Assembly (NCBI GenBank): GCA_052318935.1
Contig: JBQRKO010000003.1
Length of the DNA stretch: 64,000 nucleotides
From: Niallia sp052318935
GTDB taxonomy: Bacteria > Bacillota > Bacilli > Bacillales > Cytobacillaceae
Direction: 5' to 3' (one strand)
Below, one piece after another: positions 1-6,672 of the stretch. Position 1 is the first letter of the stretch. Each line of letters opens with the position of its first letter. A program made the position numbers and the translations under genes. The notes beneath the pieces were generated by a model. It was given only the letters and a program-made list of their open reading frames with translations, did no database searches and had not been told where the DNA came from.

Positions 1-700
1 ATATGTAGCAGACTTACAAAATGGCAAATGGATCGCTCTGACAATTGATGCCGTAAAAAAAGCAGCTGCTGGCAAACCAGATTTACTGGAAAAATTCCAA
101 ACGCAAGCTGATGTTTTAACCTACTGTCAAGAAGCGGCTATCCTTCTCGGGGGAACACCTACCGATCGACCAGAGGATGTAGAAATTTCACCATTTGATC
201 ACACGATTTTTATTGCACATACAAATAATGACAAGCACGGAAACTTACACGGGCACATTACTCGTATCTTTGAAAAAAATGGTGACCACGGTGCAACTGA
301 ATTTGAATACGAAATTTTTGCAGCAGGCGGACGTCAAAGCGGATTTAGTGCACCGGACAATTTGACTTTTGACAGCAATGCGAATTTATGGACTGTAACA
401 GATATTTCATCAAGTAAATTAAATACTGGTGCATGGACAAAATTCAAAAACAATGGAATGTTTGTCATTCCTACTGTTGGCCCGGATAAAGGAATTGCTA
501 AGCAGTTTGCCTCTGCTCCTGTAGAAGCAGAACTTACTGGTCCCTGTTTTGCTCCGGATGAACAGACCTTGTTCTTATCTGTTCAACATCCTGGTGAAGA
601 AACAGAAGATATTAAAAATCCTACAAGTACATGGCCGCACCGAAAAGGCGAAAAAATGCCTCGCCCGGCAGTTGTTGCTATTACGGGATTTAAATTTTAA
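1..700 (+). CDS. PhoX family (DUF839) secreted phosphatase, C-terminal part
   Basis: Open reading frame entering from the left edge (frame starting at base 2) and ending with TAA at 698-700; about 232 C-terminal residues are visible and the start lies outside the window. Visible segments such as GGTPTDRPEDVEISPFD, HTNNDKHGNLHGHITRIFE, SGFSAPDNLTFDSNANLW and TGPCFAPDEQTLFLSVQHPG are the closing blades of PhoX-type beta-propeller phosphatases, calcium/iron-dependent alkaline phosphatases normally exported folded by the Tat pathway. tatA starts 12 bases after its stop and tatC follows, the same logic as phoD-tatAd-tatCd in Bacillus subtilis, so this is probably the substrate of the adjacent Tat pair. 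Role: phosphate release from organic phosphate outside the cell under phosphate starvation (family knowledge). The Tat signal peptide and any Pho box lie upstream and cannot be seen. Confidence 0.85.
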   Translation, partial: YVADLQNGKWIALTIDAVKKAAAGKPDLLEKFQTQADVLTYCQEAAILLGGTPTDRPEDVEISPFDHTIFIAHTNNDKHGNLHGHITRIFEKNGDHGATEFEYEIFAAGGRQSGFSAPDNLTFDSNANLWTVTDISSSKLNTGAWTKFKNNGMFVIPTVGPDKGIAKQFASAPVEAELTGPCFAPDEQTLFLSVQHPGEETEDIKNPTSTWPHRKGEKMPRPAVVAITGFKF

Positions 701-712
701 GGAGGAAATACG

Positions 713-895
713 ATGCTACAAAACATTGGTGTACCTGGACTAATATTGATTTTAGTTATTGCCCTTATAATCTTTGGTCCGTCTAAACTGCCTGAAATTG
801 GACGTGCTTTTGGAAATACTTTAAGAGAATTTAAAAACTCTGCGAAAGATTTAATTTCTTCAGACGAGAAAGAAGATAAGTCACAATCTAAGTAA
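713..895 (+). CDS. tatA: Twin-arginine translocase subunit TatA
   Basis: Sixty-residue TatA/TatE-type protein: a short periplasmic-side N-terminus, one membrane helix (about residues 8-22), the hinge motif FGPSKLPEIGRAFG, an amphipathic helix and a charged lysine/glutamate-rich tail. TatA oligomers form the transient pore or membrane-weakening element that moves folded proteins in the Tat pathway. It begins with ATG behind a good GGAGGAAATACG ribosome binding site and lies 12 bases after the PhoX-type phosphatase, so the two are co-transcribed. Length and sequence are those of the minimal Gram-positive TatA that also does the work of TatB. The gene is intact. Whether it serves only PhoX or other substrates cannot be told from sequence. 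Confidence 0.95.
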   Translation: MLQNIGVPGLILILVIALIIFGPSKLPEIGRAFGNTLREFKNSAKDLISSDEKEDKSQSK

Positions 896-902
896 TGTAG
901 AA

Positions 903-940
903 GAAGATGTAAGCGGGTAAGCTTACATCTTCCTCTTATT
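903..940 (+). terminator. Hairpin between tatA and tatC, likely attenuator
   Basis: A perfect 12-bp stem (GAAGATGTAAGC at 903-914 with GCTTACATCTTC at 921-932, loop GGGTAA) followed by a T-rich stretch CCTCTTATTTTT. It sits between two genes that must be made together, so it probably acts as a partial terminator that gives more TatA than TatC, matching the excess of TatA over TatC in Tat systems. A processing or stability hairpin is the alternative. Confidence 0.6.
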
Positions 941-960
941 TTTAAGAAAGGAGCAGTTAT

Positions 961-1707
961 ATGGCTAAACAAGAAATGCTTTTTGTGGAGCACCTCGAGG
1001 AACTCAGGAAGCGGATTATCTATACGTTGATTGCCTTTATGATTTTTTTAGTTGGATCTTTCATTTATGTGCAGGACATTTACACATGGCTTATTCGTGA
1101 TCTTGACCATCAATTAGCTGTATTGGGGCCAAGTGAAATCCTCTGGGTATATTTTATGATTTCCGGCGTGATCGCGATTGCTCTTACCATACCAATTGCC
1201 GCCTATCAAACATGGCTATTTGTAAAACCAGCGCTTTCTAAAAAAGAACAAAAAACAACCTTGTCGTATATTCCTGGACTGTTTATCCTTTTTATCGCTG
1301 GCTTATCATTCGGTTATTTTGTCGTATATCCAACTGTCCTTAGCTTTTTATTGTCTTTATCTGAAGGCCAGTTTGAAACGATGTTTACGTCTGAAAAATA
1401 TTTTAAATTTATGGTTAACTTGACACTGCCATTTGGATTTTTATTCGAAATTCCGCTTGTTGTCATGTTTCTTACCTCTCTTGGTGTTGTTAATCCTATG
1501 ATTCTTTCAAAAGCAAGAAAGATATCTTACTTTTTGCTTATCGTTGTATCTATATTAATTACACCGCCTGATTTTATTTCAGACATATTAGTTACCGTGC
1601 CTCTTTTAATTTTATACGAATTTAGTGTAACATTATCAAAAATCGTCTATCGAAAAAAACTTAAACACGAACAGGATAACGTCATTGAAATAAAGAAAAC
1701 TTCGTAA
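961..1707 (+). CDS. tatC: Twin-arginine translocase subunit TatC
   Basis: A 248-residue polytopic membrane protein with the hallmarks of TatC: the N-terminal LEELRKR motif (around residues 12-18) that binds twin-arginine signal peptides, six predicted membrane helices, and conserved PxDFISD near the C-terminus (SILITPPDFISDIL). TatC is the signal-peptide receptor that recruits TatA. Start ATG has the AGAAAGGAGCAGTTAT ribosome binding site. Length is normal for Bacillus TatC. It follows tatA after a hairpin that likely reduces read-through. Its placement behind a PhoX-type phosphatase suggests a substrate-dedicated translocase, as for TatAdCd with PhoD in B. subtilis; that extension is inference. 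Confidence 0.95.
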   Translation: MAKQEMLFVEHLEELRKRIIYTLIAFMIFLVGSFIYVQDIYTWLIRDLDHQLAVLGPSEILWVYFMISGVIAIALTIPIAAYQTWLFVKPALSKKEQKTTLSYIPGLFILFIAGLSFGYFVVYPTVLSFLLSLSEGQFETMFTSEKYFKFMVNLTLPFGFLFEIPLVVMFLTSLGVVNPMILSKARKISYFLLIVVSILITPPDFISDILVTVPLLILYEFSVTLSKIVYRKKLKHEQDNVIEIKKTS

Positions 1708-1798
1708 GCAAAAACTCATAAGAAGTTCGTTTTTGTTAAAAATTTGCTTAGCGTCGAAAATTCTATTTATATTATGATGAAGAAAGTGAGGTTCAAAT

Positions 1799-2005
1799 AT
1801 GTTGATGGTGTGCAGCAACCATGTGAAAGATGGTCTTAAAAATACAAATGTTCCTCATGTAAAAAAAATCAAACATTATAAATATACCTGTTCATTTTGT
1901 CATCAAGAAGCTATCATAAAAATCTTTTACTCCATGCCTTTTTATAGAGAAGATAGATGCAGCTTGATTAAAAAGTTTGATCAAAAAGAGCTTTGTGTTA
2001 ATTAA
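1799..2005 (+). CDS. Small CxxH / CxxC protein, unknown function
   Basis: A 68-residue protein starting ATG at 1799 with the ribosome binding site AAAGTGAGG nine bases upstream; an in-frame ATG at 1805 is an alternative start. It carries CSNH near the N-terminus and CSFC in the middle (a CxxH...CxxC arrangement), which suggests a single bound metal ion, probably zinc, and no membrane segment. The spacing resembles the small CxxH/CxxC proteins common in Bacillaceae, but the rest of the sequence does not let me assign it firmly. It stands alone after tatC and is closed by a strong terminator, so it is likely its own short transcript. Function unknown. Confidence 0.6.
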   Translation: MLMVCSNHVKDGLKNTNVPHVKKIKHYKYTCSFCHQEAIIKIFYSMPFYREDRCSLIKKFDQKELCVN

Positions 2006-2020
2006 TTTTAAAAAATATAA

Positions 2021-2066
2021 GAGCATGTTTTGAGCAATCTTTTTTCAAAACGTGCTCTCTTTTTTA
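2021..2066 (+). terminator. Rho-independent terminator after the CxxH/CxxC gene
   Basis: Thirteen-bp stem GAGCATGTTTTGA (2021-2033) with TCAAAACGTGCTC (2045-2057, one G-T pair) followed by TTTTTTT-like tract CTCTTTTTTA. It closes the small gene at 1799-2005. Confidence 0.85.
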
Positions 2067-2270
2067 GAAGCTATTAAAAAATGCAGGCGATGAATCTTTA
2101 AAACCTGGATAGGAAGTTATTTAAGAGGCAGATCATATGAAAAGTATAAAGGGTGCAACCGTGTAACTATGTACATAGTTGATTACACTCAAACAACCGG
2201 CGAAGAAACAGTGAAAAATCATCAATGAGTAACAGAAAGTGAATTATCACCACTTGAAATAATGTTTGGA
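2067..2270 (+). pseudogene. Decayed copy of a YdhK (DUF1541) lipoprotein C-terminal repeat
   Basis: This stretch aligns by eye with the last ~200 bases of the YdhK/CopL-like gene at 15495-16064. Shared blocks include GATCATATG, ACAACCGGCG, GTGAAAAATCATCAATG and AACAGAAAGTGAATTATC, and even the downstream terminator is related. Here the reading frame has several stops (a TAG replacing a Gly-Ala codon, TAA where valine-leucine stood, TGA replacing the Trp of HQW), an internal deletion of about 15 bases, and the native stop is lost. No start or signal peptide is left, so it is a dead fragment produced by duplication of the 15.5-kb gene or by loss of a second full copy. Confidence 0.8.
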
Positions 2271-2280
2271 TTAAAATTTA

Positions 2281-2316
2281 AAAAAGCTTATCCCCTGAGT
2301 AGATAAGCTTTTTTTA
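2281..2316. terminator. Bidirectional terminator, homologous to the one at 16099
   Basis: AAGCTTATC/GATAAGCTT-type stem (AAAAGCTTATCCCCTGAGTA then GATAAGCTTTTTTT) with T tracts on both strands. It can stop the leftward glycosyltransferase transcript as well as rightward reading. The loop and flank (CTGAGTAGATAAGC ... TTACTTGG) match the terminator after the intact YdhK-like gene, showing that the duplication included the terminator. Confidence 0.8.
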
Positions 2317-2344
2317 CTTGGGTCCTTCTAATAAGATTTAACAA

Positions 2345-3502
2345 TTAACATATCTCTTGCTTCTGTTCCCGGTTGCTCATCCGAACAATAACATCAAGAG
2401 CATCTAAGGATGACGTTTTCTTTTGATGCTGCTTAGTCCTTTGTTTCATCAACATTAATGGTTTTGAATCATGTACTACACTTTGAATGTTGAAAATCAA
2501 GTCATTTTTAGTTTTAGCCAACAATGCTAATCCTGATTGTATTAAAAAACTAGCGTTGTCTTCTTCTTGACCAGGAAGAGGATTGTAGATTAATAGCGGT
2601 AATTCCATCGCTAAAGCTTCTGCAGTAGTTACCCCACCCGGCTTTGTTATCATAACATCTGAAATTGCCATTAATTCATGTATATTCTCGGAGAAACCCA
2701 TCAATAAAATATCATGTTTAGAATTCTTTAGTTCGTGCTCCAACTGTTCTTTCAATTTCTTATTTCGTCCACAAACAATAATCAGTTGTAAATTAGATGA
2801 TATAGATTCTAATGCTTGGAAGGTCGATAAACCTTTGCCGATAAAACCATCTCCTCCTCCCATCACTAGAATAGTGAATTTATTAGCATTCATCCGGTAT
2901 TTTTTAAATAAAAATTCTCGCGACTGTTTCTCAATGAATCTTTGACGAATTGGGATTCCTGTATGTTTAATTTTAAACTCCTCTACTCCTACTGAAATTA
3001 ATCTATCTTTCACCTGGCTAGAGCCGACTAAATATTGGTCGGTAAATGGGTGAATCCAGGAAGAATGATCTGTATAGTCGGTAATGATTGTCACTGCAGG
3101 AATATCGATTAAGCCCTGCTCTTTTAATTTTGAAATGATTCCAGCGGCAAATGGGTAGGTGCTGACAACAACCATAGGTTTAACCCTTTGTATTATTTCG
3201 AGCATAGATTGCATTCCAATAGAAAAGAGTGAATTCAACTTGGTCGAAAACACAGTCTTTACACGGGTCTTTCTATATAAGTAGCTATAAACTTGAGGGA
3301 ATTTTTTAATGCTGCTTTTGTAAACATAGTTGCTGACAGGGTAAAGATACGGGTGAACCCAATCCTTCATATCTAAAATAATCGGCTCTGCATCAGGAAG
3401 TGTATAATCGACAGCCTCACTTATCGCCCTCGCCACTTGTTTATGCCCATCTCCAAAAGTTGCTGATAGTATAAGAATTTTATCCTTGCTTTTATCATAC
3501 AT
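2345..3502 (-). CDS. UgtP/YkoN-type glycosyltransferase (GT28, MGDG synthase-like)
   Basis: A 385-residue two-lobed GT-B enzyme. The N-terminal acceptor lobe has the MGDG-synthase signature (ILSATFGDGHKQVA around residues 10-23 and ITDYTDHSSWIHP around 140-152). The C-terminal UDP-sugar lobe shows MGGGDGFIGKG, MITKPGG and NPLPGQEEDNASF. The family includes UgtP (processive diglucosyl-diacylglycerol synthase) and YkoN of B. subtilis; length fits both. It likely transfers glucose or another hexose from a UDP-sugar to diacylglycerol or a similar lipid at the inner face of the membrane. Start ATG has GAGGAG ten bases upstream. Monocistronic, with the terminator at 2281-2316. Substrate is not determinable here. 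Confidence 0.82.
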   Translation of the reverse strand: MYDKSKDKILILSATFGDGHKQVARAISEAVDYTLPDAEPIILDMKDWVHPYLYPVSNYVYKSSIKKFPQVYSYLYRKTRVKTVFSTKLNSLFSIGMQSMLEIIQRVKPMVVVSTYPFAAGIISKLKEQGLIDIPAVTIITDYTDHSSWIHPFTDQYLVGSSQVKDRLISVGVEEFKIKHTGIPIRQRFIEKQSREFLFKKYRMNANKFTILVMGGGDGFIGKGLSTFQALESISSNLQLIIVCGRNKKLKEQLEHELKNSKHDILLMGFSENIHELMAISDVMITKPGGVTTAEALAMELPLLIYNPLPGQEEDNASFLIQSGLALLAKTKNDLIFNIQSVVHDSKPLMLMKQRTKQHQKKTSSLDALDVIVRMSNREQKQEIC

Positions 3503-3812
3503 ACTTTATTGGCTCCTCATATGTGAATTTAATCTTTACAATTAATTTTTAAGTAATGTAGAGGAATCACGTACTGATTACAGGACCACAAAAAACCTAA
3601 TTAATATCGATAACTTTTCAAAAAAAAGAAGATATAAATTTAAAACATATTTATGAAACAAATTTTTTTATATTACTTCATTTTTGAGGATTTTGATGAA
3701 CATACTATTATTTTCATCTTGAATTATAAACACACAAGTTGAATCTCATCTTAATATTTCGTTAAAAAAAAATTAAGATTATCTTCTATTAATCAGCATT
3801 CCATTTACAAAA

Positions 3813-3845
3813 TAAAAAACACCCTTCTTTTTTTGAGAAGGATGT
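3813..3845 (-). terminator. Terminator for the leftward iclR transcript
   Basis: On the minus strand ACATCCTTCT pairs with AGAAGGGTGT (one mismatch) and is followed by TTTTTTATTTTG. The next leftward gene upstream is the IclR regulator, from which it is separated by the repeat element at 3999-4183. The remaining DNA between 3503 and 3998 is AT-rich with no gene that I can support. Confidence 0.65.
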
Positions 3846-3998
3846 GAAAATTTCTTTATTCAGGTACAGTTACCTACTTCTAACCCTATATTTCTAGGAA
3901 TTTAAACGAGGGTTTTGTTCATTGTTCTTTCGTTTTCTACTACACCATATTGCGATCTCTTTTTTCTGTATGATAAAACATTTTCTATTTTTAACAAA

Positions 3999-4183
3999 AG
4001 GCTCTGTTAAACTTGCCTGTTGATTTCCGTTTCAGGCGTTCGCTTTCCGCGGGCGGTCCGGGAGCCTCCTCGGCGCTGTGCGCCTGTGGGGTCTCCCTCT
4101 GACTCGCTTTTCCCGCAGGAGTCTCACACCTTCCACTCCAATCAACATAGTGCCAAAATCAACAATGAGCTTTAACATAGCCT
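3999..4183. repeat. GC-rich MITE-like palindromic repeat, copy 1 (complete)
   Basis: A 185-bp element with imperfect 13-bp terminal inverted repeats (AGGCTCTGTTAAA at 3999-4011 and TTTAACATAGCCT at 4171-4183), an inner inverted pair GTTGATT / AATCAAC (4019 and 4146), and a GC-rich core with GCCTCCTCGGCGC, GGGGTCTC and CCCGCAGGAGTCTC. AACAAA occurs at both edges (3993-3998 and 4184-4189), as expected for a target duplication. It has no coding capacity. GC content is far above the AT-rich surroundings. Related copies are at 11590, 16331, 16635 and 49516. It lies between iclR and the iclR terminator. Confidence 0.85.
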
Positions 4184-4210
4184 AACAAAAAAATAGCAGA
4201 ATACCGCTTT

Positions 4211-4951
4211 TCAGGATGTTCTGCCAATAGCAATAGAGATTTCATTAGCTGCTTCTTTAACACGATCTATTAGAAAGGATAATCGTTCTTCTTTTACACG
4301 GTAATTTAGAACACCTATACTTAGTGCTCCTACAACTTTATGATTAAAGTCCAAGATTGGTGCGGCAACAGATAAGGTTCCCTCTGTTCTCTCACTATAG
4401 CTTACAGCATACCCTTGTCTTTTTATTTGGGATAATTGCTCTAATAAGATGTTATAATTCTCCGAGGTTGGAATAAGTTTTTTTGCAATAAATCCCATCT
4501 CTTCCGAATTCATATTAGCTAATATCGTTTTGTTAGCTGCACCAATATGAAGTGGAATTCGTAAACCTAATTTATCAATAATACGTACATTGAGTGGACT
4601 GTCCACTCTTTCGATAATAATAGCATCTGTTCCATCTGGAATATTTAAATAAATACTCTCCTCTACTTGAAGTGATAAACGTTTCATCACTTCCCGAGCT
4701 ACAGACCTAAAATCTAACTTTTCAAGTTGACGCAACCCAATCTCGATCCACAAATATCCTAGTTTATATAGTTTTGTTTCAGGATTTTGAAAGATAAGAC
4801 CATGGCGAATAAGAGAATTTAGTAGTCTATGTGCTGTACTTGCAGGAAGATGTAATCTTTCTGATATTTCTGAAATAGACCACCATTCTCTATCATTCTT
4901 AGAAGCTAATAGTTCAATAATACTTACTGCTCGATCAATCGATTGTACCAT
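4211..4951 (-). CDS. IclR family transcriptional regulator
   Basis: About 246 residues: an N-terminal winged helix-turn-helix (WSISEISERLHLPASTAHRL, roughly residues 24-44) and a C-terminal IclR effector domain (EESIYLNIPDG, GTLSVAAPI, VVGALSIGVLNY). The frame can also start at a TTG at 4961-4963; ATG at 4949-4951 (MVQSIDRAV) matches the usual IclR N-terminus, so I prefer it. It is divergent from rocD (320 bases apart), so it very likely controls the ornithine aminotransferase / permease / hydrolase genes, binding the TTTCCG-CGGAAA palindrome in the shared region. The effector may be an amino acid or its breakdown product (inference). IclR members may repress or activate. Confidence 0.88.
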   Translation of the reverse strand: MVQSIDRAVSIIELLASKNDREWWSISEISERLHLPASTAHRLLNSLIRHGLIFQNPETKLYKLGYLWIEIGLRQLEKLDFRSVAREVMKRLSLQVEESIYLNIPDGTDAIIIERVDSPLNVRIIDKLGLRIPLHIGAANKTILANMNSEEMGFIAKKLIPTSENYNILLEQLSQIKRQGYAVSYSERTEGTLSVAAPILDFNHKVVGALSIGVLNYRVKEERLSFLIDRVKEAANEISIAIGRTS

Positions 4952-5146
4952 AATTATCTTCAACTCATCTTATTATTTAGAATATTTTGTACACAACAAA
5001 TTTAGCAGAACATGTAATATAAAGCAACATGAAATTAAAAAAGTGCAATACATTTAAATTTCATGTGAGAAAAAATAACAAAAACTATTGACATATATTG
5101 ATAATTATTTAAAAATAAGACTTGTGATTCCATATTATAGATTAGT

Positions 5147-5163
5147 TTTCCGCATTACGGAAA
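5147..5163. promoter_or_regulatory. Palindrome in the iclR-rocD divergent region, candidate IclR operator
   Basis: TTTCCG (5147-5152), spacer CATTA, CGGAAA (5158-5163): a perfect 6-bp inverted repeat and the only GC-rich palindrome in a very AT-rich 320-base divergent region. A possible -10 (TATTAT, 5133-5138) lies just upstream on the plus strand and TTGACA occurs at 5088-5093. The placement suits an operator of the adjacent IclR protein; binding is inferred. Confidence 0.45.
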
Positions 5164-5271
5164 CGCACAAAATAATGTTCTAATTTTTACATACGAGTAT
5201 TACTTATATTTAGGTTAATCCTTTCTATGCAAGCGAAAACCATTTTTAAAACATTTTAAGGAGGAATCACA

Positions 5272-6480
5272 ATGACAACTGAAGTCAAAAAAACGGAAAA
5301 AATTATGAAACAAACGGAGAAATTTGGCGCCAATAACTATCATCCTCTTCCAATTGTCATTGAAAAAGCGCAAGGTGTATGGGTAGAAGATCCGGAGAAT
5401 AATAAATATATGGATATGCTAAGTGCATATTCAGCAGTAAATCAAGGTCATCGCCACCCTAAAATTATTGCAGCTTTGAAACGTCAAGCGGATAAAGTAA
5501 CATTAACGTCTCGAGCTTTCCATAATGATCAGCTTGGTCCATGGTATGAGAAAATTTGTTCCTTAACAAATAAAACAATGGCACTACCTATGAATACGGG
5601 AGCTGAAGCGGTAGAAACAGCCTTTAAAGCAGCACGCCGCTGGGCTTATGATGTAAAAGGAATTGCCGAAAATCAAGCAGAGATCATCGCTTGTACAGGG
5701 AACTTTCATGGTCGAACGATGACAGCTGTTTCTTTATCATCAGAGGCTGAATATCAACGCGGATTCGGTCCTATGCTGCCTGGAATAAAACTAGTTCCTT
5801 ACGGAGATTTGGAAAGCTTAAAAGCAGCAATCACACCTAACACAGCCGCTTTTCTAATCGAGCCAATTCAAGGAGAAGCAGGCATTATACTGCCACCAGA
5901 AGGGTTCATAAAAGCAGCATTCGAACTTTGTAAAAAACATAACGTCCTATTCATTGCAGATGAAATCCAAGTTGGGTTGGCAAGGACAGGAAAAATGTTT
6001 GCTTACGAGTGGGAAGCTATTGAGCCTGATGTATTAATTCTAGGCAAAGCACTTGGCGGTGGTGTATTCCCTATTTCATGCGTCGTTGCGAATGAAGATA
6101 TACTAGGAGTGTTTAATCCTGGTTCTCACGGGTCTACTTTTGGTGGAAATCCGCTCGCATGTGCGGTATCTTTAGCTTCTTTAGAAGTTATTGAAGAAGA
6201 AAAATTAGCAGAGCGTTCATTAGAATTAGGAAATTATTTTAAAGAAAAGTTACAAGCAATCAATACCCCCGTTATTAAAGAAGTAAGAGGCCGAGGTTTA
6301 TTTATTGGAGTAGAATTACATGAAGAAGCAAGATCTTATTGTGAAAAGTTAAAAGCAGAAGGTTTGCTATGTAAAGAAACTCATCATACTGTTATTCGTT
6401 TTGCTCCACCACTTACTATATCTAAGAAAGAATTAGACTGGGCCATTGAAAGAATTTATAAAGTCTTTGAAGAGAAATAA
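5272..6480 (+). CDS. rocD: Ornithine aminotransferase (ornithine-oxo-acid transaminase)
   Basis: A 402-residue class III PLP aminotransferase, full length. Visible signatures: GAEAVETAFKAARRW, CTGNFHGRTM, FIADEIQVGLARTGK with the conserved Asp-Glu-x-Gln, the PLP lysine in LILGKALGGG, and HGSTFGGNPLACAV. The reaction moves the delta-amino group of ornithine to 2-oxoglutarate, giving glutamate semialdehyde and glutamate. Start ATG follows a strong AAGGAGGAATCACA site. It is the first gene of a rightward group with an amino-acid permease and a DDAH/arginine-deiminase-like hydrolase, and is divergent from an IclR regulator. No arginase lies beside it, unlike many roc loci, so ornithine must come from elsewhere or the locus serves another guanidino compound. 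I saw no sigma-54 type -24/-12 element of the kind used by B. subtilis rocDEF. Confidence 0.93.
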   Translation: MTTEVKKTEKIMKQTEKFGANNYHPLPIVIEKAQGVWVEDPENNKYMDMLSAYSAVNQGHRHPKIIAALKRQADKVTLTSRAFHNDQLGPWYEKICSLTNKTMALPMNTGAEAVETAFKAARRWAYDVKGIAENQAEIIACTGNFHGRTMTAVSLSSEAEYQRGFGPMLPGIKLVPYGDLESLKAAITPNTAAFLIEPIQGEAGIILPPEGFIKAAFELCKKHNVLFIADEIQVGLARTGKMFAYEWEAIEPDVLILGKALGGGVFPISCVVANEDILGVFNPGSHGSTFGGNPLACAVSLASLEVIEEEKLAERSLELGNYFKEKLQAINTPVIKEVRGRGLFIGVELHEEARSYCEKLKAEGLLCKETHHTVIRFAPPLTISKKELDWAIERIYKVFEEK

Positions 6481-6521
6481 GTAAAAAATTAACTTTTCTT
6501 ATAAGTTGTTTTTAAAAGAAA

Positions 6522-6560
6522 CGCCTACAGAAACAACAACTACTATCTGTAGGTGCATAT
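6522..6560 (+). terminator. Hairpin after rocD
   Basis: CGCCTACAGA (6522-6531) pairs with TCTGTAGGTG (6545-6554, one G-T pair); the following bases are CATATTTATAACTTTT. Weak T tract, so it may attenuate rather than stop transcription into the permease. The sequence CTGTAGGTGC recurs in the hairpin at 9112-9150, after the hydrolase gene. An ATGCAT-TC-ATGCAT palindrome (6618-6631) lies just before the permease. Confidence 0.45.
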
Positions 6561-6672
6561 TTATAACTTTTAAATTCTGAAAATTCAGAGAATAAAAATA
6601 CGTTAAAGTTTATAAATATGCATTCATGCATTTTAACAAAAAGTATCTTTAAAATACGTATGGAGGAAAATA

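Noticed and set aside
5020..5271. Sigma-54 (-24/-12) promoter for rocD as in B. subtilis
   Set aside because: No TGGCAC-N5-TTGCA-like element was found upstream of rocD, and the neighbour regulator is IclR rather than a RocR-type activator.
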